Source: JAIRTY01 sp050257395 (GTDB lineage Bacteria > Actinomycetota > Actinomycetes > Streptosporangiales > Streptosporangiaceae). From it: 13,809 nt of DNA. Position 1 is the first letter of the stretch. Every line of letters begins with the position of its first letter. The notes under the pieces are model-generated. The model worked only from the letters and a program-made list of their open reading frames with translations. It made no database searches and was not told where the DNA came from. This document shows, piece by piece, positions 5,853 through 13,565 of this stretch. A program made the position numbers and the translations under genes. The stretch covers positions 1-13,809 of the forward strand of contig JBLMWU010000181.1 in NCBI GenBank assembly GCA_050257395.1, written 5' to 3'.

Positions 5853-5880
5853 TACCATCAGAGGCGAGCAGGGAAGGAGG
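5853..5880 (+). promoter_or_regulatory. fhaA -10-like element and strong ribosome-binding site
   Basis: TACCAT (5853-5858) is a TANNNT -10 candidate without a convincing -35. AAGGAGG (5874-5880) is a near-perfect Shine-Dalgarno 6 nt before the GTG at 5887 and decides the fhaA start. The whole wall cluster may be transcribed from this gap of 83 nt between the tRNA and fhaA. Confidence 0.45.
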
Positions 5881-5886
5881 TACCCG

Positions 5887-6642
5887 GTGGGAGTGCTGCA
5901 GCGCTTCGAGCGCAGGCTCGAGGGCATGGTCGAGGGTGCCTTCGCGCGGGCGTTCAAGTCTGAGCTGGAACCTGTCGAGGTCGCCAGCGCTGTCCAGCGC
6001 GAGATGGATGACCGGGCCGCGATCGTCGCCCAGGGCCGGACCCTCGTCCCCAACGACTTCGTGGTGGAGATCTCGGAGACCGACCATGAGCGGCTGGCGG
6101 TCTACGCGGACAGCCTGGGCATCGAGCTGGCCACGCTGGCCCGCGAGTACGCCAGGGAACAGGGCTACTCGTTCGTCGGCCCGGTGCGGATGCGGTTCGA
6201 GGGAGTGCCGGAGCTGACCACCGGCACCTTCCGGATCCGGTCCGGTGTCATCAGGGGCACCACCGTCGAGGGCGGCGAGATCCGCCGTCCCGTCAGCGAC
6301 CTGCCCCAGGAGGAGGGCGCGTTCGCCGGCCGGCCGCGGCTGCTGGTGTCCGGCCCGGACCCCAGCTCGGACGGGAACGTGCAGCGGACCTACGACCTGG
6401 CCGGCCCCGTGACCATGCTCGGCCGCGGCACCGACTGCGATCTGCGGCTGGTCGATCCGGGCGTCTCCCGCCACCATGCCGAGCTCCGGGTCGAGGGCGA
6501 CGAGGTCGTCCTGGTAGACCTGGGATCGACCAACGGTACGTTCGTGAACGGGCAGCCGGTCCGGCGGGTCGTGCTCAGCGACGGCACCCGGGTCACGCTG
6601 GGCCGCACGACACTCGTATTCCGCCGGGACGGGATTCACTGA
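5887..6642 (+). CDS. fhaA: FhaA: DUF3662 + FHA-domain protein of the wall-synthesis cluster
   Basis: A 251-residue cytoplasmic phosphothreonine reader. Residues 1-115 are the DUF3662 domain (MGVLQRFERRLEGMVEG..., with the NDF and MRFE landmarks). The C-terminal ~100 residues are an FHA domain with GRGTDCDLRL, the SRHHAEL phosphate-binding loop and LGSTNGTFVNG. In M. tuberculosis FhaA binds phosphorylated MviN and kinases and affects wall synthesis at the septum and pole. That protein is about twice as long because of a Gln/Pro-rich linker, which is almost absent here (about residues 115-150). It starts with GTG. An 80-nt gap with no obvious terminator follows, so fhaB is probably co-transcribed. 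The identity is firm. Confidence 0.93.
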   Translation: MGVLQRFERRLEGMVEGAFARAFKSELEPVEVASAVQREMDDRAAIVAQGRTLVPNDFVVEISETDHERLAVYADSLGIELATLAREYAREQGYSFVGPVRMRFEGVPELTTGTFRIRSGVIRGTTVEGGEIRRPVSDLPQEEGAFAGRPRLLVSGPDPSSDGNVQRTYDLAGPVTMLGRGTDCDLRLVDPGVSRHHAELRVEGDEVVLVDLGSTNGTFVNGQPVRRVVLSDGTRVTLGRTTLVFRRDGIH

Positions 6643-6722
6643 TCTGATCCACTGAACCAGGGCATCGACCACACTGTCTGATAACCAGCGCCGGTCACGG
6701 CCACCCGAGGACACATGACCCG

Positions 6723-7208
6723 ATGAATGCGCTCACCCTCACTCTCATCAGGCTCGCATTCCTCGCGGTCCTGTGGCTGTTCGTGATCGCGGCGGTAGGC
6801 GTCGTGCGGACGGACCTGTTCGGCCCGTCGATCTCGGCACGCCAGCAGCGGCGGCAGCAGCAGCGTGCCAAGCCCGCCCGGGCGCCCCGGCCCGCCCGGC
6901 CGGCGCGGGCACGGGGCACACCGCAGCTGCTCGTGGTGACCGCTGGCACGCTGGCCGGAACCCAGCTTCCGCTCGGTGAGGATCAAATCACCATTGGCCG
7001 GTCGAATGACGCCACGCTCGTCCTCTCTGATGACTACGCTTCGAGCCGACACGCGCGTCTTTTCCCGCAAGACGGCCAGTGGATCGTTGAGGACCTCGGG
7101 TCGACCAATGGCACGTACCTCGACCGGCAGAAGGTAACCCAGCCGACTCCGGTGCCCGCAGGGGTGCCGATCCGCATCGGCAAGACCGTTCTGGAACTGC
7201 GCAGATGA
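6723..7208 (+). CDS. fhaB: FhaB: membrane-anchored FHA-domain protein
   Basis: A 161-residue protein (FipA in mycobacteria) with one N-terminal membrane helix at about 6-28 (LIRLAFLAVLWLFVIAAVGVV). A basic, Gln/Ala/Pro-rich linker (about 38-66) follows, then a C-terminal FHA domain (about 68-160) with TIGRSNDATLVL, SSRHARLF and LGSTNGTYLD. FHA domains bind phosphothreonine, and in M. tuberculosis this protein links PknA/PknB signalling to the division proteins FtsZ and FtsQ. ATG 6723 gives the expected helix at the N terminus; the nearest purine-rich site, GAGG at 6707-6710, is 12 nt away, so initiation may be weak. The ATG at 6715 is in another frame and stops at once. The stop overlaps pstP as ATGA. 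Confidence 0.92.
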   Translation: MNALTLTLIRLAFLAVLWLFVIAAVGVVRTDLFGPSISARQQRRQQQRAKPARAPRPARPARARGTPQLLVVTAGTLAGTQLPLGEDQITIGRSNDATLVLSDDYASSRHARLFPQDGQWIVEDLGSTNGTYLDRQKVTQPTPVPAGVPIRIGKTVLELRR

Positions 7209-8674
7209 CACTTGCACTCCGTTACGCGGTCCGCTCGGACGTCGGCCTCCTCCGCGAAGGCAACGAGGACTCGGCCTACGCCGGCCCGCGCCTGCTCGCC
7301 GTCGCCGACGGGATGGGTGGCCACGCGGCCGGCGAGATCGCCAGCGCCGAGGCCATCGCCGCGCTCGCCGCGCTGGACGACCAGGCCACCGCCGGCGACC
7401 TGCTGGGCGCGCTCGCCAAGGCCGTCGCCACCGCCAACCAGCGCCTGCACGACATGGTCGAGGCCGACCCCGCCATCGGCGGCATGGGCACGACCCTGAC
7501 CGCGATGCTGTGGTCCGGCGCCCGGGTCGCCCTGTGCCACATCGGGGACTCGCGCGCCTACATGCTGCGCGACGGCGCCCTCTACCAGATCACGCACGAC
7601 CACACGCTGGTCCAGTCGCTGGTGGATGACGGCCGCATCAGCCCGGATGAGGCCGCCACCCACCCGCAGCGGTCGCTGCTGCTGCGCGCGCTGGACGGCA
7701 GCGCGGACGTGGTCCCGGACCTGGAGCTGCGTGAGGCCCGGGTGGGCGACCGGTACCTGCTGTGCTCCGACGGCCTGTCCGGGGTGGTGAGCGAGGACAC
7801 CCTGCACATGACCCTGGCCACGGTTGGCGATCTGGACGACGCGGTGCTGCAGCTGGTCGAGCTGGCCATCAAGGGCGGCGGGCCGGACAACATCACCTGC
7901 ATCGTCGCCGACCTGGTGGACAGCGCCACGGCCGTGCAGCCGCCCAGCGAGACCTCGGTCATGGCCGGGGCGGCCTCGAACGGCTCCGCGCGGACCCGGC
8001 TGCGTACCGACAGCCCGGCCGGGCGGGCGCACGTGCTGACCCAGACGGCCCCGCAGGCCGCGATCATGGTCGACCACAACGACGTGCGGCCCCGTGCCCG
8101 GCCGTCCCGGGCCGACAGTGACGCCGACGACCACCTGCCGCCCCGCCGCCGCTGGCCGATCGTCACGTCGCTGCTGGTGCTGCTGCTGGCCCTGATCGGC
8201 GGCGGCGCGTACCTGGCCTGGCAGTACAGCCAGAGCCAGTACTACGTGGCCGCCGACAACGGCAAGGCGGTGATCTACCGCGGCATCAACGACTCGGTGG
8301 CCGGGATCAGCCTCTCGCACCTGTACCAGCAGACCGGCATCCCGCTGGGCGAGCTGCCCCTCAACGACCAGCAGAGCATCCGGGGCGTGATCACGGCCAG
8401 CAGCCTGGCAAGCGCCCAGCGGGTGGTGGGCACGATCCGGCGCGACTACCAGATGTGCCACAGTGCCTACCTGGCGCAGAACGCCTACCACGCCAAGATG
8501 AGCACCTACAACGCCCAGCTCGCCGCCTACAAGAAGGCGCACGGCACGACCAGGGCCGTCAAGCAGCACGGCAAGTCGTTCACGCCGCCGACGGCGCCCA
8601 AGGCGCCCGCACAGGTCCCGCCCTCGTGCCCGGCCGAGCCGGCCGTGCTGTCCGGGACCGGGGGAACGTCGTGA
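7205..8674 (+). CDS. pstP: PstP: membrane PP2C-type Ser/Thr protein phosphatase
   Basis: A 489-residue phosphatase that reverses PknB signalling. The catalytic PP2C domain (about 5-240) has all main motifs: GNEDS (19-23), VADGMGGHAAGE with metal-binding Asp35, GTTL, CHIGDSRAY, LCSDGLSG and GGPDNIT. A polar cytoplasmic linker (about 240-315) leads to one membrane helix at about 318-341 (IVTSLLVLLLALIGGGAYLA). An extracellular domain of about 145 residues begins QYYVAADNGKAVIYRGI, a conserved PstP feature. The outer part has just two cysteines (YQMCHS and PSCPAE), possibly a disulfide, and an Ala/Pro-rich tail. It is coupled to fhaB (ATGA) and to rodA (GTGA). Confidence 0.95.
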   Translation: MTLALRYAVRSDVGLLREGNEDSAYAGPRLLAVADGMGGHAAGEIASAEAIAALAALDDQATAGDLLGALAKAVATANQRLHDMVEADPAIGGMGTTLTAMLWSGARVALCHIGDSRAYMLRDGALYQITHDHTLVQSLVDDGRISPDEAATHPQRSLLLRALDGSADVVPDLELREARVGDRYLLCSDGLSGVVSEDTLHMTLATVGDLDDAVLQLVELAIKGGGPDNITCIVADLVDSATAVQPPSETSVMAGAASNGSARTRLRTDSPAGRAHVLTQTAPQAAIMVDHNDVRPRARPSRADSDADDHLPPRRRWPIVTSLLVLLLALIGGGAYLAWQYSQSQYYVAADNGKAVIYRGINDSVAGISLSHLYQQTGIPLGELPLNDQQSIRGVITASSLASAQRVVGTIRRDYQMCHSAYLAQNAYHAKMSTYNAQLAAYKKAHGTTRAVKQHGKSFTPPTAPKAPAQVPPSCPAEPAVLSGTGGTS

Positions 8675-10152
8675 GCGCTGTGGCGGGCGAAGCGGGCGGC
8701 GCGGCGGGCACGCAGCGCAAGCAGCGGGACGCGGCACCGGCGGCCATGCCCCGCGGGCGGCGCAGCACCGAGCTGGCCATGCTCATCTTCGCGGTCGCCG
8801 TGGTCATGGCGGCTTACGCAGCCACCGGGCTGGGCCTCAACGGAAAGGTCCCGACCGGCATCGTCACCTACGGGGTGGCCTTCGCCGTGCTGGTGTTCGC
8901 CGCCCACGTGGCCGTCCGCTACCTCGCGCCCTGGGCCGACCCGCTGCTGCTGCCGCTGGCCACCCTGCTGAACGGGCTCGGCATCGTGATGATCTGGCGG
9001 CTCCAGCAGGCGGGGCGGGGCGGCAACCCCGGCTCGGCGATCGTCACCATGTCCTCGTCCACCACGCTGTTCCAGATCATGTGGAGCGCACTGGGGATCG
9101 GTGCGTTCGTGGCGGTGCTGGCGATCATCCGCCAGCCGCGCGTTCTGCAGCGCTACACCTACACCTTCGGCGCGATCGGGCTGGTGCTGCTGGTCATCCC
9201 CGCCCTGCTGCCCACCTCGATGAGCTCGGTGAACGGCGCCAAGGTGTGGATCAAGCTCGGCGGCCTGGAGGTCCAGCCGGGCGAGTTCGCCAAGCTGGCG
9301 CTGGCGGTGTTCTTCGCCGGCTACCTGGTCAGCAAGCGGGACGTGCTCGCGCTCGCCGGCCGCAGGGTGCTCGGCATCGACCTGCCGCGGGCCCGCGACC
9401 TCGGGCCGATCCTCATCGCCTGGGCGTTCAGCCTGCTGGTGCTGGTGTTCGAGACCGACGTCGGGCAGTCCGCGCTGTTCTTCGGCCTGTTCCTGGTGAT
9501 GCTGTACCTGGCCACCCAGCGCAAGTCCTGGCTGCTGATCGGCGGCGCGCTGTTCGCCGCCGGGGCGTTCGCAGCCCAGAAGCTCTTCTACCACGTCCAC
9601 GTGCGGTTCGAGATCTGGCTGCACCCGTTCACCGCGGCCAACGTGTTCTGCAATCCCGGGGTCAGCTCGCACTGCGCCTCGTCGTACCAGCTGGTGCAGG
9701 GCCTGTACGGGATGGGCTACGGCGGCATCCTGGGGACCGGCCTCGGGCACGGCCAGCCGTACGTGACCCCGCTTGCCCAGAGCGACTTCATCATCACCGC
9801 CTTCGGCGAGGAGCTCGGCATGACCGGGCTGATGGCGCTGCTGCTCATCTACGGCCTGATCGTGCAGCGGGGCCTGCGCGCCGCCATCGCGGTCCGGGAC
9901 CCGTTCTCCAAGCTGCTGGTCGGCGGGCTGTCCTTCGTGCTGGCGCTCCAGGTCTTCATCATCGTCGGCGGGGTGACCCGGCTGATCCCGCTGACCGGCA
10001 TCACCACCCCGTTCCTGTCCCAGGGCGGGTCGTCGCTGGTCGCGAGCTGGATGCTGATCGCCGTGATCATGCGGGTCAGTGACACGGCCCGGCGGCCGGC
10101 CCCGCAGCCGATCCAGGACGAAGGGATGACCCAGGTGGTGAGGACGGGATGA
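8671..10152 (+). CDS. rodA: RodA/FtsW-type SEDS peptidoglycan glycosyltransferase
   Basis: A 493-residue polytopic membrane protein that polymerises lipid II into glycan strands together with the class B PBP encoded next. About ten or more hydrophobic helices begin near residue 33. SEDS signatures are LEVQPGEFAKLAL, the ETDVGQSALFF helix, QSDFIITAFGEELGMTG and TPFLSQGGSSL near the C terminus. The start is GTG at 8671, overlapping the pstP stop as GTGA; the frame is open further upstream inside pstP, but that extension would translate pstP sequence out of frame. A soluble, charged N-terminal tail (about 30 residues) precedes the first helix. RodA rather than FtsW is inferred from position next to pbpA, as in M. 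tuberculosis. Confidence 0.93.
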   Translation: MSAVAGEAGGAAGTQRKQRDAAPAAMPRGRRSTELAMLIFAVAVVMAAYAATGLGLNGKVPTGIVTYGVAFAVLVFAAHVAVRYLAPWADPLLLPLATLLNGLGIVMIWRLQQAGRGGNPGSAIVTMSSSTTLFQIMWSALGIGAFVAVLAIIRQPRVLQRYTYTFGAIGLVLLVIPALLPTSMSSVNGAKVWIKLGGLEVQPGEFAKLALAVFFAGYLVSKRDVLALAGRRVLGIDLPRARDLGPILIAWAFSLLVLVFETDVGQSALFFGLFLVMLYLATQRKSWLLIGGALFAAGAFAAQKLFYHVHVRFEIWLHPFTAANVFCNPGVSSHCASSYQLVQGLYGMGYGGILGTGLGHGQPYVTPLAQSDFIITAFGEELGMTGLMALLLIYGLIVQRGLRAAIAVRDPFSKLLVGGLSFVLALQVFIIVGGVTRLIPLTGITTPFLSQGGSSLVASWMLIAVIMRVSDTARRPAPQPIQDEGMTQVVRTG

Positions 10153-10156
10153 GCTG

Positions 10157-11632
10157 GTGAACCACGCTCTGCGCCGGATCGCGATCCTGGCCCTGGTCCT
10201 GTTCGGGCTGCTGCTCATCAACGTCAACTACGTGCAGGCGTTCCAGGGAGCCAGTTACGTCGCCGACCCCGGCAACGGCCGCGCTTTCTCGCAGCAGTTC
10301 CAGTACCAGCGCGGGTCGATCGTGACCGCCGACGGCAAGACCATCGCGGCATCCCGGCCGGTCAAAGGCGTCTACAACTACCAGCGCTTCTACCCCGGCG
10401 GGCGGCTGTACGCCCCGGTGACCGGCTATGACTCGATCTTCGGGGCGACCGGGATCGAGGAGTCCGAGAACAAGCTGCTGGCCGGCACCGACCCCAAGCT
10501 GGCCGTGCGCAACCTGGTGGACCTGATCACCGGCAAGCGCAAGAAGGGCGCCACCGTCGCGCTCACCATCAACTCCGCCGCCCAGCAGGCCGCCTACAAC
10601 GCCCTGAAGGCGACCGGCCTGCCCGGCGCGGCGGTCGCCATCGATCCGCGCACCGGCGCGATCCTGGCCATGGCGTCCTACCCGACGTTCAACCCGAACC
10701 AGTACGCGACCTTCGACGGCACCCAGCTCAACAAGATCGACAAGCAGTACCGGACCAGCCACAGCCAGCCGCTGCTCAACCGGGCGCTCAACGCGACCTT
10801 CCCGCCGGGCTCCACCTTCAAGATCGTGACGAGTTCCACGGCGTTCTCGGGCGGCAAGTACAACCCCAGCACGGTGGTCTTCGCCCCGACCAACCTGAAG
10901 CTGCCCAACACCAGCAAGCAGCTCATCAACTTCGACAACGAGCCCTGCGGCAGCGGCCGGGTCCCGGTCCTCTACGCGTTCACCGTCTCCTGCAACACGG
11001 TGTTCGGCAACATCGGCATGAAGCTCGGCGGCGGCGCCCTGCGCGCGCAGGCGAACAGGTTCGGCTTCAACAACCCGAACCTCACGATCCCGGTGCCGGT
11101 CTCGCAGAGCAACTACCCGCCGGTGTCCGACTCCGCGCTGACCGCCTACTCCGCGATCGGCCAGTACAGCGACACGGTGACGCCGCTGCAGGAGGCGATG
11201 CTGTCGGCCGCCATCGCCAACAACGGCACCCTGATGAAGCCCTACCTGGTGCAGAAGGTCACGGCGCCGGACCTCACCCCGCTGGAGTCGGCGCAGTCCA
11301 CCGTGCTGAGCCAGGCGGTGAGCCAGTCGGTGGCGAGCCAGGTCGGGCAGATGATGCGGTCCGTGGTGCAGAACCCCATCGGCACCGCGCACCTTTCCGC
11401 TGGCACCGGCGCGGCCGCCAGCCTGAACATCGCCGGCAAGACCGGCACGGCCCAGAATGGCATCAACAATGTCGGGCTGGACGACGCGGTCTTCACCGGA
11501 TTCGCTCCCTACGGCAACCCAAAGATAGCTATCGGCGTCGTGGTGCAGGGGGGCGGTCTCGGCGCTGACGCGTCCGCCCCCATCGCGGTGCAGACAATCC
11601 AGGCCTACCTGGCATACCTGTCGAAGCGGTGA
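10157..11632 (+). CDS. pbpA: PbpA: class B penicillin-binding protein (D,D-transpeptidase)
   Basis: A 491-residue transpeptidase that cross-links peptidoglycan, working with RodA. One N-terminal signal-anchor helix lies at about 8-24 (IAILALVLFGLLLINVN). A short dimerisation/pedestal region follows (about 30-150), then the transpeptidase domain. The active-site triad is complete: S219-TF-K222 (PGSTFK), S278-C-N280, and K428-T-G430 (AGKTGTAQN). The length equals that of M. tuberculosis PbpA as I recall it. The start is GTG at 10157, four bases after the rodA stop. The ribosome-binding site is weak (AGGACGGG-type, inside the rodA end), suggesting coupled translation. A 109-nt gap with a hairpin follows. 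Confidence 0.95.
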   Translation: MNHALRRIAILALVLFGLLLINVNYVQAFQGASYVADPGNGRAFSQQFQYQRGSIVTADGKTIAASRPVKGVYNYQRFYPGGRLYAPVTGYDSIFGATGIEESENKLLAGTDPKLAVRNLVDLITGKRKKGATVALTINSAAQQAAYNALKATGLPGAAVAIDPRTGAILAMASYPTFNPNQYATFDGTQLNKIDKQYRTSHSQPLLNRALNATFPPGSTFKIVTSSTAFSGGKYNPSTVVFAPTNLKLPNTSKQLINFDNEPCGSGRVPVLYAFTVSCNTVFGNIGMKLGGGALRAQANRFGFNNPNLTIPVPVSQSNYPPVSDSALTAYSAIGQYSDTVTPLQEAMLSAAIANNGTLMKPYLVQKVTAPDLTPLESAQSTVLSQAVSQSVASQVGQMMRSVVQNPIGTAHLSAGTGAAASLNIAGKTGTAQNGINNVGLDDAVFTGFAPYGNPKIAIGVVVQGGGLGADASAPIAVQTIQAYLAYLSKR

Positions 11633-11673
11633 GGTGACAGCGAACATGCCCCTTACCAAACACGAATGCCCCT

Positions 11674-11704
11674 CCGTGCGGGACCATAGAACCCCGCCCC
11701 ACGG
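11674..11704 (+). promoter_or_regulatory. Hairpin between pbpA and pknB
   Basis: CCGTG+CGGG (11674-11682) pairs with CCCG (11693-11696) and CACGG (11700-11704), giving 9 bp with a 3-nt bulge and a 10-nt loop (ACCATAGAAC). It lies in the largest gap of the cluster (11633-11741), 38 nt before the pknB start. It might partly terminate the upstream transcript or affect pknB translation. I found no convincing promoter in the gap. Confidence 0.33.
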
Positions 11705-11741
11705 CTGACTACGACCCGGGACGGTTACGGAAGTGCGAGAC

Positions 11742-13517
11742 ATGACACAGCCCCGGCTGCTTGGCGGCCGCTACGAACTCGACGGGGTCGTCGGGCGCGG
11801 CGGCATGGCCGAGGTGTACCGGGCGCGAGACATCCGGCTCGACCGCATAGTCGCGGTCAAGACCCTTCGTGACGACCTCGCCCGGGATGCGACCTTCCAG
11901 GCCCGGTTCCGCCGGGAGGCCCAGTCCGCCGCCTCGCTCAACCACCCGTCGATCGTCGCGGTCTACGACACCGGCGAGGACAACGCCGGGCCCTCGCACG
12001 TCCCGTACATCGTGATGGAGTACGTGGACGGCCGCACACTGCGCGACCTGCTGCGCGACGACCGTCGGCTGCTGCCTGAGCGGGCACTGGAGATCACTGA
12101 CGGGGTGCTGCGGGCGCTGGACTACAGCCACCGCAACGGGATCGTGCACCGCGACATCAAGCCCGGCAACGTGATGCTGACCCGCAACGGCGACGTCAAG
12201 GTGATGGACTTCGGCATCGCCCGGGCGGTCAGCGACGCCCAGGCCACCATGACCCAGACCGCCCAGGTGATCGGGACCGCCCAGTACCTGTCCCCGGAGC
12301 AGGCCCGGGGCGAGCGGGTGGACGCCCGCAGCGACCTCTACTCGACCGGCTGCCTGCTGTACGAGCTGCTCACCGGGCGGCCGCCGTTCCTCGGCGACTC
12401 CCCGGTGGCCATCGCCTACCAGCACGTCCGGGAGAACCCGGTGCCGCCGTCGCGGCTCGACCCGGAGATCCCGGGCTGGGCGGACGCGATCGTACTCAAG
12501 GCCATGGCCAAGAACCCGGCCGACCGCTACCAGTCCGCCAACGACATGCGCACGGACATCAAGCGGGCGCTGTCCGGCGTGCCGGTGGCCGCGCCGACCG
12601 GCATGTACGCCCGCACCCAGCGGATGGGCCCGGCGACCCAGATGGGCGGCGGCCCGACCTCGGCCATCCCCGGCTACCAGTACGGGCCCGAGGAGACCTA
12701 CGGCGGCCCGGGCGGCCGGGGCGGCAACCGCCGGACCGTGCTGTGGTGGGTGCTGGGCGCTCTGGCCGTGCTGCTGGTCGTCGGCGGGGTCGCCTACGCG
12801 ATCCTGGGCGGCGGCGGCGGCAAGGCCGTGCCGATCGTCAACGGGCAGACGCTCAGCCAGGCCCAGTCGGCCATCACCCGTGCCGGGCTGAAGCCCCGGG
12901 TCCACTACGAGACCAGCGACTCGGTGCCGAAGAACCACGTGATCGGCACCAATCCGGCGGGCGGCAACGTGGTCGCGGCCGGCTCGGTCGTCGTCATCGA
13001 CGTGTCGTCCGGCCCGCAGAAGGTCTCCGTGCCCGACGTCCGCAACAAGTCCCAGCAGGACGCCACCTCGATCCTGCAGAACGCGGGCTTCCAGGTGACC
13101 ACGCAGCAGTCGCAGAACACCAGCGTGCCGCCGAACACAGTGGTGAAGCAGAACCCGCCCCCGGGCTCAAAGGTCGCCAAGGGCTCCACCATCACCATCT
13201 ATGTGTCCCCCAGCGGCGGCAATCAGGTCCCCAATGTGATCGGCCAGAACATCGACCTGGCCAAGGGCGAGCTCACGAACGCCGGGTTCCAGGTGAACGT
13301 GCAGTACCAGCCGGTCACCGGCGTCCCGGATGGGACCGTGCTGAACCAGAGCCCGCACAGCGGGAGCGGTAAGTACTACCCGGCCGGCACCGTGGTAACG
13401 ATCACGGTCGCGCAGGCCGCCACCCCGACGCCGACCCCGTCGGCCACCCCCACGGCCACCGCCACCCCGACCATCCCGCTGCCCACCGCGGGCCCCGCCA
13501 CCGGCGGTAAGCACTAA
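11742..13517 (+). CDS. pknB: PknB: PASTA-domain Ser/Thr protein kinase
   Basis: A 591-residue receptor kinase. The Hanks-type kinase domain (about 8-280) has the GRGGMAEV loop, Lys40 (VAVK), HRDIKPGN with catalytic Asp138, DFG, and an activation loop with Thr171 and Thr173 (TMTQTAQVIGTAQYLSPEQ). These four positions coincide with the M. tuberculosis PknB numbering, which supports ATG 11742 over the GTG at 11733; GGAAG (11729-11733) lies 8 nt before the ATG. A Gly/Pro/Met-rich juxtamembrane region (about 283-329) and one membrane helix (about 332-353) follow. Three extracellular PASTA repeats (about 360-425, 426-495 and 496-560) bind muropeptides or lipid II. A Thr/Pro-rich tail (about 562-591) ends the protein. 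Mycobacterial PknB has four PASTA repeats. No pknA precedes it. Confidence 0.96.
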   Translation: MTQPRLLGGRYELDGVVGRGGMAEVYRARDIRLDRIVAVKTLRDDLARDATFQARFRREAQSAASLNHPSIVAVYDTGEDNAGPSHVPYIVMEYVDGRTLRDLLRDDRRLLPERALEITDGVLRALDYSHRNGIVHRDIKPGNVMLTRNGDVKVMDFGIARAVSDAQATMTQTAQVIGTAQYLSPEQARGERVDARSDLYSTGCLLYELLTGRPPFLGDSPVAIAYQHVRENPVPPSRLDPEIPGWADAIVLKAMAKNPADRYQSANDMRTDIKRALSGVPVAAPTGMYARTQRMGPATQMGGGPTSAIPGYQYGPEETYGGPGGRGGNRRTVLWWVLGALAVLLVVGGVAYAILGGGGGKAVPIVNGQTLSQAQSAITRAGLKPRVHYETSDSVPKNHVIGTNPAGGNVVAAGSVVVIDVSSGPQKVSVPDVRNKSQQDATSILQNAGFQVTTQQSQNTSVPPNTVVKQNPPPGSKVAKGSTITIYVSPSGGNQVPNVIGQNIDLAKGELTNAGFQVNVQYQPVTGVPDGTVLNQSPHSGSGKYYPAGTVVTITVAQAATPTPTPSATPTATATPTIPLPTAGPATGGKH

Positions 13518-13527
13518 CCCGGCCGGC

Positions 13528-13565
13528 TGAAGGCCCGGCAGCCACCACCGGCTGCCGGGCCTTCA
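13528..13565 (+). terminator. Strong hairpin terminator of the wall cluster
   Basis: A perfect 16-bp stem, with left arm 13528-13543 (TGAAGGCCCGGCAGCC), loop ACCACC and right arm 13550-13565, starting 10 nt after the pknB stop. There is no T-tract, typical of high-GC actinobacterial terminators. The end of the right arm, CCGGGCCTTCA, is repeated at 13572-13582, so the left arm has a second possible partner. Confidence 0.8.

Noticed and set aside
8527..10227. 566-residue - strand open frame opposite rodA.
   Set aside because: The translation is His/Gln/Arg/Asp-rich with no domain, typical of an antisense shadow; the + strand has full SEDS signatures.
10076..11743. 555-residue - strand open frame opposite pbpA.
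   Set aside because: It is an antisense shadow of a gene with complete SxxK, SxN and KTG motifs.
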